Assembly (NCBI GenBank): GCA_009829735.1
Contig: CM020620.1
Span: 4,518,299 to 4,582,298 of the forward strand
DNA: 64,000 nt
Direction of reading: 5' to 3'
Source: Pyropia yezoensis
Lineage: Eukaryota; Rhodophyta; Bangiophyceae; Bangiales; Bangiaceae
The notes below the pieces were generated by a model that was not told where the DNA came from, made no database searches, and worked only from the letters and a program-made list of their open reading frames with translations. Position 1 is the first letter of the stretch, and each line of letters starts with the position of its first letter. Positions 53,301 to 64,000 of this stretch are shown piece by piece. Position numbers and translations under genes: made by a program.

Positions 53301-53879
53301 GGGCAACAACACACTCGCCGAGTCCTTCCTGGGCGTCATCAGTGTGCATACGTTGGTGTGGCAGACTCGCATGACTGGGTATGTCTTGTTCTCTCTCGAT
53401 TCGTGGTGCCTTGACTTCCAGCGAGTGCCCGTGGTGGGGAGTGCACCTCAATTGACAAGACACGCTGTCTGACCCGTTCAGTGCCCTCGTTCTCTTCTGA
53501 TTCCTGTTGTATACGCAGGCCAAGAGTGGTTCTTTGGGACCGACCCCCCGGGCGCGACGCGCAGAAGCTGGGTAGCGCCGGCGTTCTCAAGTTGGCACCG
53601 CCCTGTTCTTCTTTGAAGGGCCTCTCCGCTCTCGTTGAGGAGCACATGCCTGCGTTGGTAATACACGACGTGGAGGTTAGCGAGGGATGTCTCAACAAGG
53701 ACTACCAGGCTCTGGAGCTGCTGTATTACACCGACGCGTACGAGTACCTGTTGTGGCCGCACTTCAACTCGAAAGATATGTACCATCCTCGGACAATGCG
53801 CTTCTTGTGCATGGATGCGAAAGGCGCGCACCGGAGATTATCGGCCCTGTGGAACGCCCGCTTCTTGTCGGCCATGTAG
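50326..53879 (+). CDS. Large unknown gene beside a PIF1 helicase
   Basis: The ATG at 50326 (MAFFGPQLSPMVKAVKFSLK) opens a frame to 53472 (1,048 residues). The N-terminal ~75 and residues ~225-340 (KPCCGKSRRLLLADLFVFYE, LAPVATLGISVKLVVSQMS) look folded. Residues ~370-650 are a Gly/Ala/Asp-rich low-complexity stretch, then a Pro/Gly-rich part. The last ~110 (VFCCPPVQELLYNGRAVARG, PCWSWGNNTLAESFLGV) look folded again. An acceptor-like CAG at 53516-53518 precedes a second open block, 53519-53879 (HDVEVSEGCLNKDYQALELL, DAYEYLLWPHFNSKDMYHPR), ending in TAG. This is probably a further exon; the donor was not fixed. The gene ends 117 bp from the convergent PIF1 gene. No family recognised. Confidence 0.65.
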
Positions 53880-53996
53880 GCAGTATCGGAGCGCTTACTG
53901 CGAGTGTGCGTGGTAGGGGCGCGACCGCGGTGACATCTTTTGAATGGCGCACGTGGGAAAGGTGCACTCGACCTCTCTACTTAAACGATCCATGTC

Positions 53997-55545
53997 CTAC
54001 GTCTCAACCCCAGGCCTCCCATCGTCCGACGGGTCCACATTATTCTCCCGTAGCTGCCGCTCGAAGTACGCCACTGCACAGTGGCTGACGCGGATGAGAT
54101 CAGGGCGGAGGCCACGCACACGGAGGGCAGAGAAAGACCGGACGCGTGAGAGAGCCGTGTAGATAAGGCCACTCGTGGACCACGTGTCTACGTCGAAGTC
54201 AATCTCAACAGCATCAAGTGTCATGCCCTGCGACCTGTGCACCGTGATGGCCCACCCAAGCAGGAGTGGTAGCTGCATACAGAACGCGACCTCCACCCCC
54301 CGTGAGTCATACGCGGAGAAGCGCATCGGCTCAACGCAAACAACACACCCACCAAAGTCACACGAAACCACCTTCACCGACCGTGTCCCGTCATGGTCGA
54401 CAATGTTCTTGACGACGATGTCCGTGACCGTGCCCCTTGTTCCGGCCGGTAGTCCCTGTAGTTTGCGCGTAAGAACGACTGCCGCTGTCAGCTTCAGCGA
54501 AAGCGTAAGGTCCACCAAGGTTCGCAGCATAGCAGAAGGGTCGTAAACGAGCCCGCTGGCCTCTTGGATGATGACGTCCTGCGCCATAAACCGGTGCTCG
54601 GGCGCGTCAATGGTTGCCAGTTGTCCCGTGTTGATGTCGAGCGCGGCACTCTTCTTGATGCGCAGCTTGGTCACCAGGCCATCAAAGGCAGCCGTCCACG
54701 TCGCGTTGATGCGGTCGACGACACTGCGGTTCGTGCGACCCCAGCGCACCCTGTCGAGGATGTCTTGGAAGTCGCTGTCGCGTGACTGCCTGTGGCAACC
54801 CGTCAGGCAGTGAACCACACCGCCCTCGCCCTCAATCGTTGCCCGCCACATGGCACAATCAAAAACCATGCGGTCCACCGACGTGTCCGTCACTTTCACA
54901 GGGGCGGCTTGCAGCGGGTCGCCGGCAACTGCAGCTAAGAAAAATCGACGACAGGAAGTCACGGGCATGGTCAGCACTAGAACCCTGGTGGCCAGTAAAA
55001 TGCAGACAGTAGAATCACGGACGGCGGCGCAGAGGACCGCAAGATGCAGGCCACGGACAAAAGCACAAATTGATTAACATACCCACCACTTGACAACCAG
55101 AAAACGGACGATGCTGCATATGTGGAGCACCAACCCGGCGCATGACGTAGCTCAGACGGTCAAACAGGGAGGATGGCACCGTGCAAATCTCATCTATGAA
55201 CAGCACACGGAGAGCGTTCAGACGCGCACACACAGCATGCCGCTGGAGGATGATACGCAGCCATGCTCCCCTGGACAGCGGACGAGTGTCCATGCCAAAC
55301 AAAGAATGAAGAGTTTGGCCTCCAAGCACGAGAGCAGCTGATCCGGCCAGTGCAGTCACAGCCACCTCGTCCTGGCTCCACTTTGAATACGCTGCAGCAA
55401 TCATCCGACGCAGGACCTCACTCTTCCCGCTCCCAGCTCTGCCGAAGAGAGCCACATTCAGACCCGACTGGAAGTGGTCCAAGGCCCGTTGCTGCGTGGG
55501 GTCCAACGTGACTGGTGTCCCAGCCGGTCCCGGTTCAATCTCCAT
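53997..55545 (-). CDS. PIF1-like DNA helicase, one intron
   Basis: Exons 55545-55083 and 54934-53997 give 466 residues. The 148-bp intron starts GTATGT and ends TTTCTTAG, and splicing keeps the frame. The ATG at 55545 has a strong context (GCCATGG). Superfamily 1B motifs: Walker A GRAGSGKS (residues 35-42), Walker B VLFIDEICTV, GDPLQAAPV, LTGCHRQS, then near the C-terminus GWAITVHRSQGMTLD and YTALSRVRSFSAL. Members unwind DNA 5'-to-3' at forks, telomeres and G-quadruplexes; many algal copies belong to mobile elements. It is shorter than cellular PIF1 and compact. No HUH nuclease, which a Helitron would need, was found. Confidence 0.88.
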
Positions 55546-56499
55546 GGCTCCTGAACGAGGCTGCAAAACAACAGTGTCAAGCACGCTTCGGAAAACAAGA
55601 CTACTGCGGTGAGAATCATGCAAAAAGCGTGCAGACGGTGCGCACGTCGAGTCAAAGACGCATCACAGTACAACAGATCTCTCTTCCCATTCTCCCTGGA
55701 TGGATGCAAACATACCTTTCTTTGAACACACTTCCGAAGGCGACTGTTGGCACCTGCGCCGCCGGCTGGAGCCCAACAGATGGCAAGTTCCTTGGAGCGG
55801 CGCTTCGGCCGGTGCAGGTTGCACCGACTGGTGAGGATCGCCCACCTGACACTGTGCGTCCAGACGCTGTCAACGGAATCTCACCGCGCCTCGTTTCCGC
55901 CTGTCAATGGTCATGACAGTCGGAGGCTGCCGTGACGTGTGCAGGATGCGGTCAAACAGAGGACGTCAGCGTGCGTACGTCGCCTGCCCCTTGCGTGGCC
56001 GCGTCTGGGCCACTCATTGGCAGCCACTCCAGCCAAGCAGACCTACGTTCATTGTCTCGAGCGCACGGCGCTGTCCGTCGCGGGGGCATGAGTCGACAAC
56101 CTGTCAGAGGCACATCCTTGTGGATTTCTAATAATAAACCACAAAATGGCTCTTTTTGTGGAGATATCCCCAGATTCTCTCTTCCTATTGGCTCTCACGA
56201 TTGATCTCTCGGAATCTGTCGCCCTACCAGTCGCATGAGGCGGAGGGTGCCCTACGATCTTGCGTCCAGTCGTGTGTGTGACGATGATTATACCTCTCCA
56301 GTGGATGCAGTCTCGAGTTCCCACCTCCTCATACCGACGTGCGGCTTTCACGACACGCCGCCAGCGGCGGCAGTCTCATAGCAGCTAAGTAGACGACCAC
56401 GCGGAGCGTCGCCCAACCGATCCCCTCGGCCGCGGCCCGCGTGGCAAAGCAGAGGGGGCGGGAACCCGCACACTCGTCAGGTCATCTTGGCGGGCTGCC
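55546..56499. other. Intergenic upstream of the PIF1 gene
   Basis: No gene recognised. 56105-56200 is AT-richer (AATAATAAACCAC, TTTTTGTGGAG) and could hold a promoter. Only short shadow frames. Confidence 0.45.
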
Positions 56500-57230
56500 C
56501 GCGCGGCGTTCAGCGTCGACGGCTGGCAGAACCGTCACGGCTCCGCGTAGCGGCCGCGCAGGAGCAGCGGCCGCGGCAGCCGACGCAGCGGCCGGCGGTG
56601 GCGTCGCCACGGGCGGCCGCCCGTCCATGGCCGCGGGCGCGTCGGGCGGGTGATGGCGCTGCTGGGGCGGCGGCCACGACGGCCAGCGCGGCGGCTAGCG
56701 GTGGCGCTGCCATGGGCGGCCGCCCGGCCATGGCCGCGGCAGCCGCCGGCACATGGACTCGGCCCTGAGGCGGCGACCACGGCGGCCGGCGCGGTGGCTG
56801 GCGCTGGCGCCGCCACGGGCGGCCGCGCGGCCATGGCCGCGGCCGCGTCGGGTGGGTGGAGGCGGCACTCGAGCGGCGGCCACGACGGCCGACGCGGCGG
56901 CTGGCGGTGGCGGCGCCGGGGTGGGGGACAAAGCGGCCCGCGCGGTGGTCGGCGGTGGCGTGAGCACGGGCGACCGCCTGGCTGTGGCTGGGCCGCGTCG
57001 GGCCGGTGGTGGCGTCGCTTGGGTGGCGGCCGTGGCGGCCGGCGAGGCGGGTGCTGGCGGCGCTGGGCCGGCGGCAGCGGCGTCCAGCGCGGCAGCTGGA
57101 GGTGCGGTCGGCACGGGCGGCCGCCAGGCTGTGGCCGCGGCCGGCGGGGCGGGTGGAGGCGGCGCTGGGGCGACGGCCACGGCGGCCGACGCGGCGGGTG
57201 GCGATGGCGCCTCCCAGGGTGGCGTCTGAT
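56500..57230. repeat. GC-rich degenerate minisatellite, about 100-150-bp units
   Basis: A block close to CCACGGGCGGCCGCCCGGCC followed by ATGGCCGCGG recurs near 56605, 56710, 56815, 56965 and 57110 with variable spacers of GGCGGT type. All frames stay open in parts, so the Ala/Arg/Pro-rich ORFs here are not trusted. Confidence 0.65.
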
Positions 57231-58301
57231 TGTGGCCGCGGCCGAGGTGTGTGTGACGATTGCCCTGTGGCGGTCAGTGTCGGCGCGCACCTCGGGCACT
57301 GGTACCCCCAGGACCTTGTTGGCCTCCATCGGCAGGAGTAACGCAGGTAATTGCGACTGCGATTGTGACTGGTGCCTCCGCGGGTCGCTCCAGTGCGAGT
57401 GAGGGCGTTGCGAAGGTGGTCGCATGCACCTCAGAAAGCAGAGTAAAGAGCCGGCGGGAGGCGATTCGCGACAGACACGAACTGGAATCGCAAAAGCAAC
57501 GGACAAAGGGAGCGCGGTGGGATGGTGTGGCGATGTACATGGCATGTAGGTCAGTGAGAGTTTGCGATGCGCGACGAAGCCCGCGGGGGATGATGGCAAT
57601 AGGGGCCAAAGTGGGGTAAGCACGGCAGTAGCTGTGGTGGCGAGGACCTTTCTGAAACGCCCATTGCGGGTGACGTCCGGATTTAATCGGCGCAGCTGCT
57701 TTGCCTGCGCGCAGGGTTGTGTGCTGTCGGCGAGCGTGGGACGCAGCTGTCGGTAAAGACCACTCCCCCCACATCTCAGCTCAAGCATGTAGAGAACAAT
57801 ATGCTCGCACTTTACTGCAGTGGCGAGCAAACATTGTGCTGCATACGAGAGCATCAGGCGCGCTCGAAGTGAGGCGTCCCATGCTTGTCGACGGTTGCAG
57901 AGCGCTGTCCTTGCCCTATTGTTGCCTCGTTTTCAGATTGCACTCTTTGCACCTGCGAGTAGACAAGGCTCGCGCTGAGGCCACGCACAACGACTGCCCG
58001 AAAGTCACGGTTTCCTCACGACGCGTCTTCTGTTGCTGTACGACGACAAATGCGCTCACATGGGCGGTCGACAACCGTGTCATGTGAGCCGTGCAGACAG
58101 CAAGTAGCCTCAGACTGGTAGACTGCCTCGCACCAGTACATGTGTAGTACACGAACTAAGGACGACTGATCCCGATGAGGACTAGTGTGTCTGTTGCATG
58201 TGGTTGCACCGCGCGTGTATTTGCCACTCCAGCCATAGAGCACACGCCACTCCAGCCGGCGGCGAAACAGAGCGCGCACCATCTACAGTGCGCGTCTGTG
58301 T
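57231..58301. other. Sequence up to the assembly gap
   Basis: No gene supported. Mixed composition, less GC-extreme than its left neighbour. It shows no match to the sequence left of 49660. Confidence 0.45.
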
Positions 58302-58801
58302 NNNNNNNNNNNNNNNNNNNNNNNNNNNNNNNNNNNNNNNNNNNNNNNNNNNNNNNNNNNNNNNNNNNNNNNNNNNNNNNNNNNNNNNNNNNNNNNNNNN
58401 NNNNNNNNNNNNNNNNNNNNNNNNNNNNNNNNNNNNNNNNNNNNNNNNNNNNNNNNNNNNNNNNNNNNNNNNNNNNNNNNNNNNNNNNNNNNNNNNNNNN
58501 NNNNNNNNNNNNNNNNNNNNNNNNNNNNNNNNNNNNNNNNNNNNNNNNNNNNNNNNNNNNNNNNNNNNNNNNNNNNNNNNNNNNNNNNNNNNNNNNNNNN
58601 NNNNNNNNNNNNNNNNNNNNNNNNNNNNNNNNNNNNNNNNNNNNNNNNNNNNNNNNNNNNNNNNNNNNNNNNNNNNNNNNNNNNNNNNNNNNNNNNNNNN
58701 NNNNNNNNNNNNNNNNNNNNNNNNNNNNNNNNNNNNNNNNNNNNNNNNNNNNNNNNNNNNNNNNNNNNNNNNNNNNNNNNNNNNNNNNNNNNNNNNNNNN
58801 N
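58302..58801. other. Assembly gap, exactly 500 N
   Basis: A round-number scaffold gap. The right side resumes inside the 23-bp tandem repeat known from 49590-49677. Confidence 1.
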
Positions 58802-59465
58802 CTTTGGGGTGGTTGACCAGTACAGCTGGGACTTGGCCGTGGGCGATCGCCGTGAGGCGGCAGAGTGCGCTGCGGTGCGCCTCGGACTTTGCGGTGAGGG
58901 ATCGCCAGCGCTCCTCGCCGCGCACACGAGTCGCGCGGCGGCGCGCCTGTTGTGCTGCGCTCCATCTCATAGTTTGCGCACTGCGCGACGGGCAAGCGCG
59001 CAGCTGGCGCGCTGTGTGCTGCTCGGTGGTGCACGATGAGACCGGCGTGTCGGGCGCCGACGCGCTCGCAGACCCTCGTGTACGTGGCTTATACCAGCGG
59101 ATGGCTGCACCGCCGCCGCTTTAGCTCTGCGGCGGCTACGCCGCGCTACTATTCCATCTGTTGGGGGAGGGCGGGGGGGGGAGGAGGTCGGTGTTGCCAC
59201 GGTCTGTGCGTCTCTGCGTTTGTGCGCTGTACGTCTCCGCTTCTCGTAGTGACAACTGGTACGGGCTGGAGGCTCACCTTGCGATGCATGTAGGACTTGT
59301 GGCATGCTTCGCTGGGTGCGCCACATTGTTCATTTCCATGCAGTGTTTGAGTACTAACGTTGTGTCGGTCGTGATGGCAGCGTGGGTGGTGTACGAGCGC
59401 TTACGCTGTGGTTGATCTGTCTGCTTTTGCTGGGGAGTCTGGGCAGGTTGGTGAAGGGTACTGAG

Positions 59466-62400
59466 ATGGCGTTCTTTGGCCCCCAGCTGAGCCCAATGGT
59501 CAAGGCCGTCAAGTTCTCCCTCAAGCAGATCGACGCCATGAGCAAGGGAAGCTACACGTTTGTGTGTTGTGCCCGCAGCGAGAGAGAGAAGCTTGCCTTG
59601 CTGCACGTCACTGGACGCGCCTCCCGGGTCGACAGGCCGCGTTAACGACAATGCGGCTCAAGCCATGAAGCGGCTGTTTGAAGCAGTGTCAACCAACAAC
59701 CCTCCGGTGGAGCGCGACAGACTCCCTTCCTCGGCGGGACCGAACCTGCTGTTGCCGGTCCGCTGTCCGTGTCGGCATCGGCCCGCTCGTCGGGTACAAA
59801 AGACACCGGTTCCGTGACTGCAGCCCCGCCTGCCGTCAACCGCTCGGCAACAACCCTGGGTCGCAGTGCGGATCGGAATGCTCGCAGTCGTCCAGCGTCT
59901 CTGGACGGCGGTGTATCGTTTCATGGTGTCGGTGTTGCTGCCGAACTGCCTTGTCTTCCCCCTGATATCGGGGTGCCCGAGCTTGTGGGGGGTGGGTTTG
60001 ACTTCGAGGCCGATGTTCCAGGCGATAGGCGGGTGCAGCGGACACAGCAAGATGCTCGTGCATCCGCCGTGCTTGCTCACAGAGAGCGGCTGGACGCATT
60101 GACGGCGCGGCAGAAGGCTGAAGTGCCGATTGGCGATGACATTGTGGCATCTGTGCGGCTGAAGCCGTGTTGTGGCAAGAGCAGGCGGCTCCTACTAGCA
60201 GATCTCTTCGTTTTCTACGAGCTTTTGGCCCATTACTGCAAGCAGCACCTGAACCTCACTCAGGTCGTCTACCAGCATCTGGCCCCTGTCGCTACTCTGG
60301 GCATATCTGTGAAGCTCGTCGTGTCACAGATGTCCCCGTCGCGGAAGCCACGCCCCTCTGTGGTGTCCTTGAAGATGGTCAACCGGTCTAAGTTGCGGGG
60401 TGCCGGTGGGTTTTTCTCTCATTTGCTATATGGTGCATCTGGAGGACAAGTTTTTCCAGTTTGTGTTGGACCAGGTCGCTGCTGGGCACCGTGTGCCTAC
60501 CAAGAGGCGTACTGGTGACCGCGAGAGGCGCTCGCAAGGCAGCAAGTCGCCCATTAATGGCAGTGACAACGAAGAAGCGGGTGCACGTGGTGACGCAGCG
60601 GACGCTTCTCTGCCCGCCAGCAGACCACATGGTGTCGGTGGCGGCGCGGCTGGCAGCGGTGACGGCCCAGCAGGAGACATTGGCGGGGCGGCTGAAGAGG
60701 GTGGCAGCACGGCTGGAGACGGTGGCGGCGCGGTTGAAGAGGGCGGCGGGACTCCTGGAGTCGGTGGCGGCGCGGCTGGTGCGAGCGGTGACGCGGCTGG
60801 TGCTGGTGCCTCTGCGGCAGGAGGCAGTGGCGGCGCGTCTGGTGTTGGTGGCAGCCCTGCTGGAGGCGGCGGGCGGTACGGCTAGGGAGAGTGTCCGCCC
60901 GGCTGGCGTGGACAGCGGCTCAGCTGAAGATGGTCGCGGCGAGGCTGGTGCCAGCGGCGGCCTGCCTGTTGATGGTGGCGGCGCAGCTCGTGCCATTTGC
61001 GGCGCGGCTGGTGCCGATGGAGGCCTGGCTGGTGACGGTGGCGGAGGGCGTGGCGCTGGTGGCCGCCTGTCTGGTGACAGTCAGGGCCTGGATGGTGCCG
61101 GTGGCGGCCAGCCAGGAGATGGTGGCGACGCGGCTGGTGCCGGCGGGGACCTGTCTGTAGATGGTCCCGGATTTGCTATTGCCGGTCGCAGCGCAGCTGG
61201 AGACGATTCCAGTCTGGCTGGGACTGGTGGTGGCCATCGTGGGATGGTGGCGGCCTCGATGCCGGTGGCGGCCGAGGCGGAGACGGTAGCGGCGCCGCTG
61301 GTGCTGGCGGCGGCCTAGCTGGAGACGGTGACGGACTAGGTCGAGACGGTAGCGGCGCGGCTGAGGATGGTGGCGGCCCTGCTAGGCCTGGTCCACCTGG
61401 CCTGCGGCACCAATTGCCACGGCATGCAGATCACGGTGACAGTGGCCACCCTAGCGCTACAGCTGCCGCAGGTCAAGCCCGGCAGCTGCCACAGCGTGGT
61501 GCCGTTGGAGCCTCCCGGTTGCAAAACATTGGACGTGGTCTTGGTGGACGGGCGCTACCACTTGATCCAAGTCGAAGCGGCGCCCCCCCGTCACCGCAAG
61601 TTGCAGGTGGTCGCGGTGAGCGACCACCAACTCCCCATGTTGGTGGCACCGGCACCCCGCAAGTGCCACGACTTGCCGCTGATCGCGGTGGGCTGCCACC
61701 GCCTGCTGTCGTTCGTCCCGGTGGTGCCCACCTAAGCCGTCAAGCTGCTGCAGGTCGTGGCGCGCAGCAACCTCCGCGTATGAGTGAAGGAACTGCACCC
61801 CTTCCGCCGCCACAATCTCTGGCTGGTGACGTTGGGCGTCTGCCTCCTCTGTCTGGAGACCGTGGCAGTACTGCGCGCGGGTTTTCTCCTGCGAGTGCGA
61901 GTGGAGTGCACCCTCCTGCGCCTCCGCGGGGTCCCCATCACGATCAAAGTCTACCGGTGCCTGGTGCTGGCCACAATGCTGGGGTGGGAGACCGGCGTTG
62001 TCGTGTTGGCGATGCATTGCCGGGCGTGAATGGAACCGTCCCTCGTGCAGAAGGCGATACTGATGTCGGAGGCGCCATAGCACGCACACGGACGTCGCGC
62101 GGCCAGTTAAGTGCCGGCAGTGACCGTGCCGGCGGCGCCCATCATGCGGCCCCCCGTGTCCCTGTTTACCAAAACCCTTGCTTTGTGCATCTCTTGGCGC
62201 AGGCCGCTCCTGTGACCTCTCCTTCCTTTCCTGGAAGAGCGGCAGATGCGCGTACTCCAGACGGGGGCGTATTTTGCTGCCCGCCCGTCCAAGAGCTGCT
62301 CTACAATGGCCGTGCTGTTGCTCGTGGCGTGGTTGACTCCGAGTGTGCTCTAGATCCCGACGCTCAACTTCCCTCGCGCTTCTCGGCGGTATTGCTCAGG

Positions 62401-63020
62401 TCGCTCTCTGAGAACGCAGCGGAGGTGCCATGCTGGTCGTGGGGCAACAACACACTCGCCGAGTCCTTCCTGGGCGTCATCAGTGTGCATACGTTGGTGT
62501 GGCAGACTCGCATGACTGGGTATGTCTTGTTCTCTCTCGATTCGTGGTGCCTTGACTTCCAGCGAGTGCCCGTGGTGGGGAGTGCACCTCAATTGACAAG
62601 ACACGCTGTCTGACCCGTTCAGTGCCCTCGTTCTCTTCTGATTCCTGTTGTATACGCAGGCCAAGAGTGGTTCTTTGGGACCGACCCCCCGGGCGCGACG
62701 CGCAGAAGCTGGGTAGCGCCGGCGTTCTCAAGTTGGCACCGCCCTGTTCTTCTTTGAAGGGCCTCTCCGCTCTCGTTGAGGAGCACATGCCTGCGTTGGT
62801 AATACACGACGTGGAGGTTAGCGAGGGATGTCTCAACAAGGACTACCAGGCTCTGGAGCTGCTGTATTACACCGACGCGTACGAGTACCTGTTGTGGCCG
62901 CACTTCAACTCGAAAGATATGTACCATCCTCGGACAATGCGCTTCTTGTGCATGGATGCGAAAGGCGCGCACCGGAGATTATCGGCCCTGTGGAACGCCC
63001 GCTTCTTGTCGGCCATGTAG
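59466..63020 (+). pseudogene. Second copy of the large unknown gene, frameshifted
   Basis: Corresponds to 50326-53879. Single-base indels near 59613, 59738, 60400, 60868 and 61243 break the 1,048-residue frame, while the downstream block (62660-63020) is intact. Copy 1 is open throughout, so its consensus is more likely correct and these breaks are probably sequence errors. Confidence 0.75.
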
Positions 63021-63138
63021 GCAGTATCGGAGCGCTTACTGCGAGTGTGCGTGGTAGGGGCGCGACCGCCGGTGACATCTTTTGAATGGCGCACGTGGGA
63101 AAGGTGCACTCGACCTCTCTACTTAAACGATCCATGTC

Positions 63139-64000
63139 CTACGTCTCAACCCCAGGCCTCCCATCGTCCGACGGGTCCACATTATTCTCCCGTAGCTGCC
63201 GCTCGAAGTACGCCACTGCACAGTGGCTGACGCGGATGAGATCAGGGCGGAGGCCACGCACACGGAGGGCAGAGAAAGACCGGACGCGTGAGAGAGCCGT
63301 GTAGATAAGGCCACTCGTGGACCACGTGTCTACGTCGAAGTCAATCTCAACAGCATCAAGTGTCATGCCCTGCGACCTGTGCACCGTGATGGCCCACCCA
63401 AGCAGGAGTGGTAGCTGCATACAGAACGCGACCTCCACCCCCCGTGAGTCATACGCGGAGAAGCGCATCGGCTCAACGCAAACAACACACCCACCAAAGT
63501 CACACGAAACCACCTTCACCGACCGTGTCCCGTCATGGTCGACAATGTTCTTGACGACGATGTCCGTGACCGTGCCCCTTGTTCCGGCCGGTAGTCCCTG
63601 TAGTTTGCGCGTAAGAACGACTGCCGCTGTCAGCTTCAGCGAAAGCGTAAGGTCCACCAAGGTTCGCAGCATAGCAGAAGGGTCGTAAACGAGCCCGCTG
63701 GCCTCTTGGATGATGACGTCCTGCGCCATAAACCGGTGCTCGGGCGCGTCAATGGTTGCCAGTTGTCCCGTGTTGATGTCGAGCGCGGCACTCTTCTTGA
63801 TGCGCAGCTTGGTCACCAGGCCATCAAAGGCAGCCGTCCACGTCGCGTTGATGCGGTCGACGACACTGCGGTTCGTGCGACCCCAGCGCACCCTGTCGAG
63901 GATGTCTTGGAAGTCGCTGTCGCGTGACTGCCTGTGGCAACCCGTCAGGCAGTGAACCACACCGCCCTCGCCCTCAATCGTTGCCCGCCACATGGCACAA
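63139..64000 (-). CDS. Second copy of the PIF1-like helicase, 3' exon, cut by window edge
   Basis: Same residues as the 3' exon at 53997-54934: LTGCHRQS, GWAITVHRSQGMTLD and YTALSRVRSFSAL, ending in the same TAG. The 5' part lies beyond the window. Frame intact. Confidence 0.85.
   Translation of the reverse strand, partial: CAMWRATIEGEGGVVHCLTGCHRQSRDSDFQDILDRVRWGRTNRSVVDRINATWTAAFDGLVTKLRIKKSAALDINTGQLATIDAPEHRFMAQDVIIQEASGLVYDPSAMLRTLVDLTLSLKLTAAVVLTRKLQGLPAGTRGTVTDIVVKNIVDHDGTRSVKVVSCDFGGCVVCVEPMRFSAYDSRGVEVAFCMQLPLLLGWAITVHRSQGMTLDAVEIDFDVDTWSTSGLIYTALSRVRSFSALRVRGLRPDLIRVSHCAVAYFERQLRENNVDPSDDGRPGVET

Larger units (their letters stand above)
58802..64000. repeat. Second copy of 49660-54858
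   Basis: Matches 49660-54858 with an offset of about 9,141 bp. Differences seen are about a dozen one-base insertions or deletions, mostly in G/C runs (for example near 58990, 59045, 59248, 59411, 59613, 59738, 60400, 60868, 61243 and 63070), and essentially no substitutions. This is the pattern of one locus assembled twice from noisy reads rather than of two diverged copies. Confidence 0.9.

Noticed and set aside
50326..55545. Helitron
   Set aside because: A PIF1-type helicase is present, but no HUH Rep motif, no fused Rep-helicase protein and no defined CTRR end were seen.
56535..57854. 439-codon minus-strand ORF
   Set aside because: More than half is minisatellite translation, with no recognisable domain and a non-convincing start.
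58302..58801. ORFs spanning the N gap
   Set aside because: They consist of unknown bases and are artefacts of translating N.

Overview
The window looks like nuclear DNA of a very GC-rich, intron-poor eukaryote. It carries chromodomain Ty3/gypsy retrotransposons, a pogo-type DNA transposon, small TA-flanked inverted-repeat elements, a spliced PIF1-like helicase and host genes full of Gly/Ala/Pro homopolymers. A bangiophycean red alga (Porphyra/Pyropia type) would fit, but that is inference from composition and gene content. No prokaryotic feature, rRNA, tRNA or CRISPR array was recognised.

Layout. 1-14.5 kb is a pile of Ty3/gypsy elements: a pol fragment (1-1279), a 3'-truncated minus-strand element (1280-7920, 5' LTR at 7461-7920), and a 5'-truncated plus-strand element of a second family (7921 to about 14560). 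15.8-27.4 kb is a nested insertion. A pogo/Tigger-like transposon (15796-27360, TA target sites, DDD transposase at 25505-27055) was split by a complete 9.3-kb minus-strand gypsy element (16151-25454) with near-identical 469-bp LTRs and a CCTGC target-site duplication. Between pol and its 3' LTR this gypsy carries a long ORF on the opposite strand. A TA-flanked MITE with seven CCAAT boxes abuts the pogo right end (27363-27824), followed by an element with 30-bp inverted termini (28122-29946).

30-48 kb holds the host genes: a Kelch/cytochrome b561 fusion (+, about 32.2-37.9 kb, broken by poly-G frameshifts), a type I metacaspase-like protein whose catalytic His is Tyr (-, 39165-40586), a 229-bp MITE, a Cys-rich secreted orphan (+, 43230-44426) and a Cid1/TUTase-like nucleotidyltransferase (-, 44831 to about 47862). 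49.5-55.6 kb contains tandem hairpins, a 23-bp tandem repeat, a large unknown gene (+) and a convergent PIF1-like helicase (-, one 148-bp intron). After a GC minisatellite and a 500-N gap (58302-58801), 58802-64000 repeats 49660-54858 almost base for base, differing mainly by single-base indels in G/C runs. This is most simply a false assembly duplication.

The strongest leads are the antisense ORF inside the intact gypsy, the unusual density of perfect hairpins in both gypsy families, the amber codon shared by all family-I copies in the reverse transcriptase, the His-to-Tyr metacaspase, the Kelch-b561 fusion, and the unknown gene/PIF1 pair.
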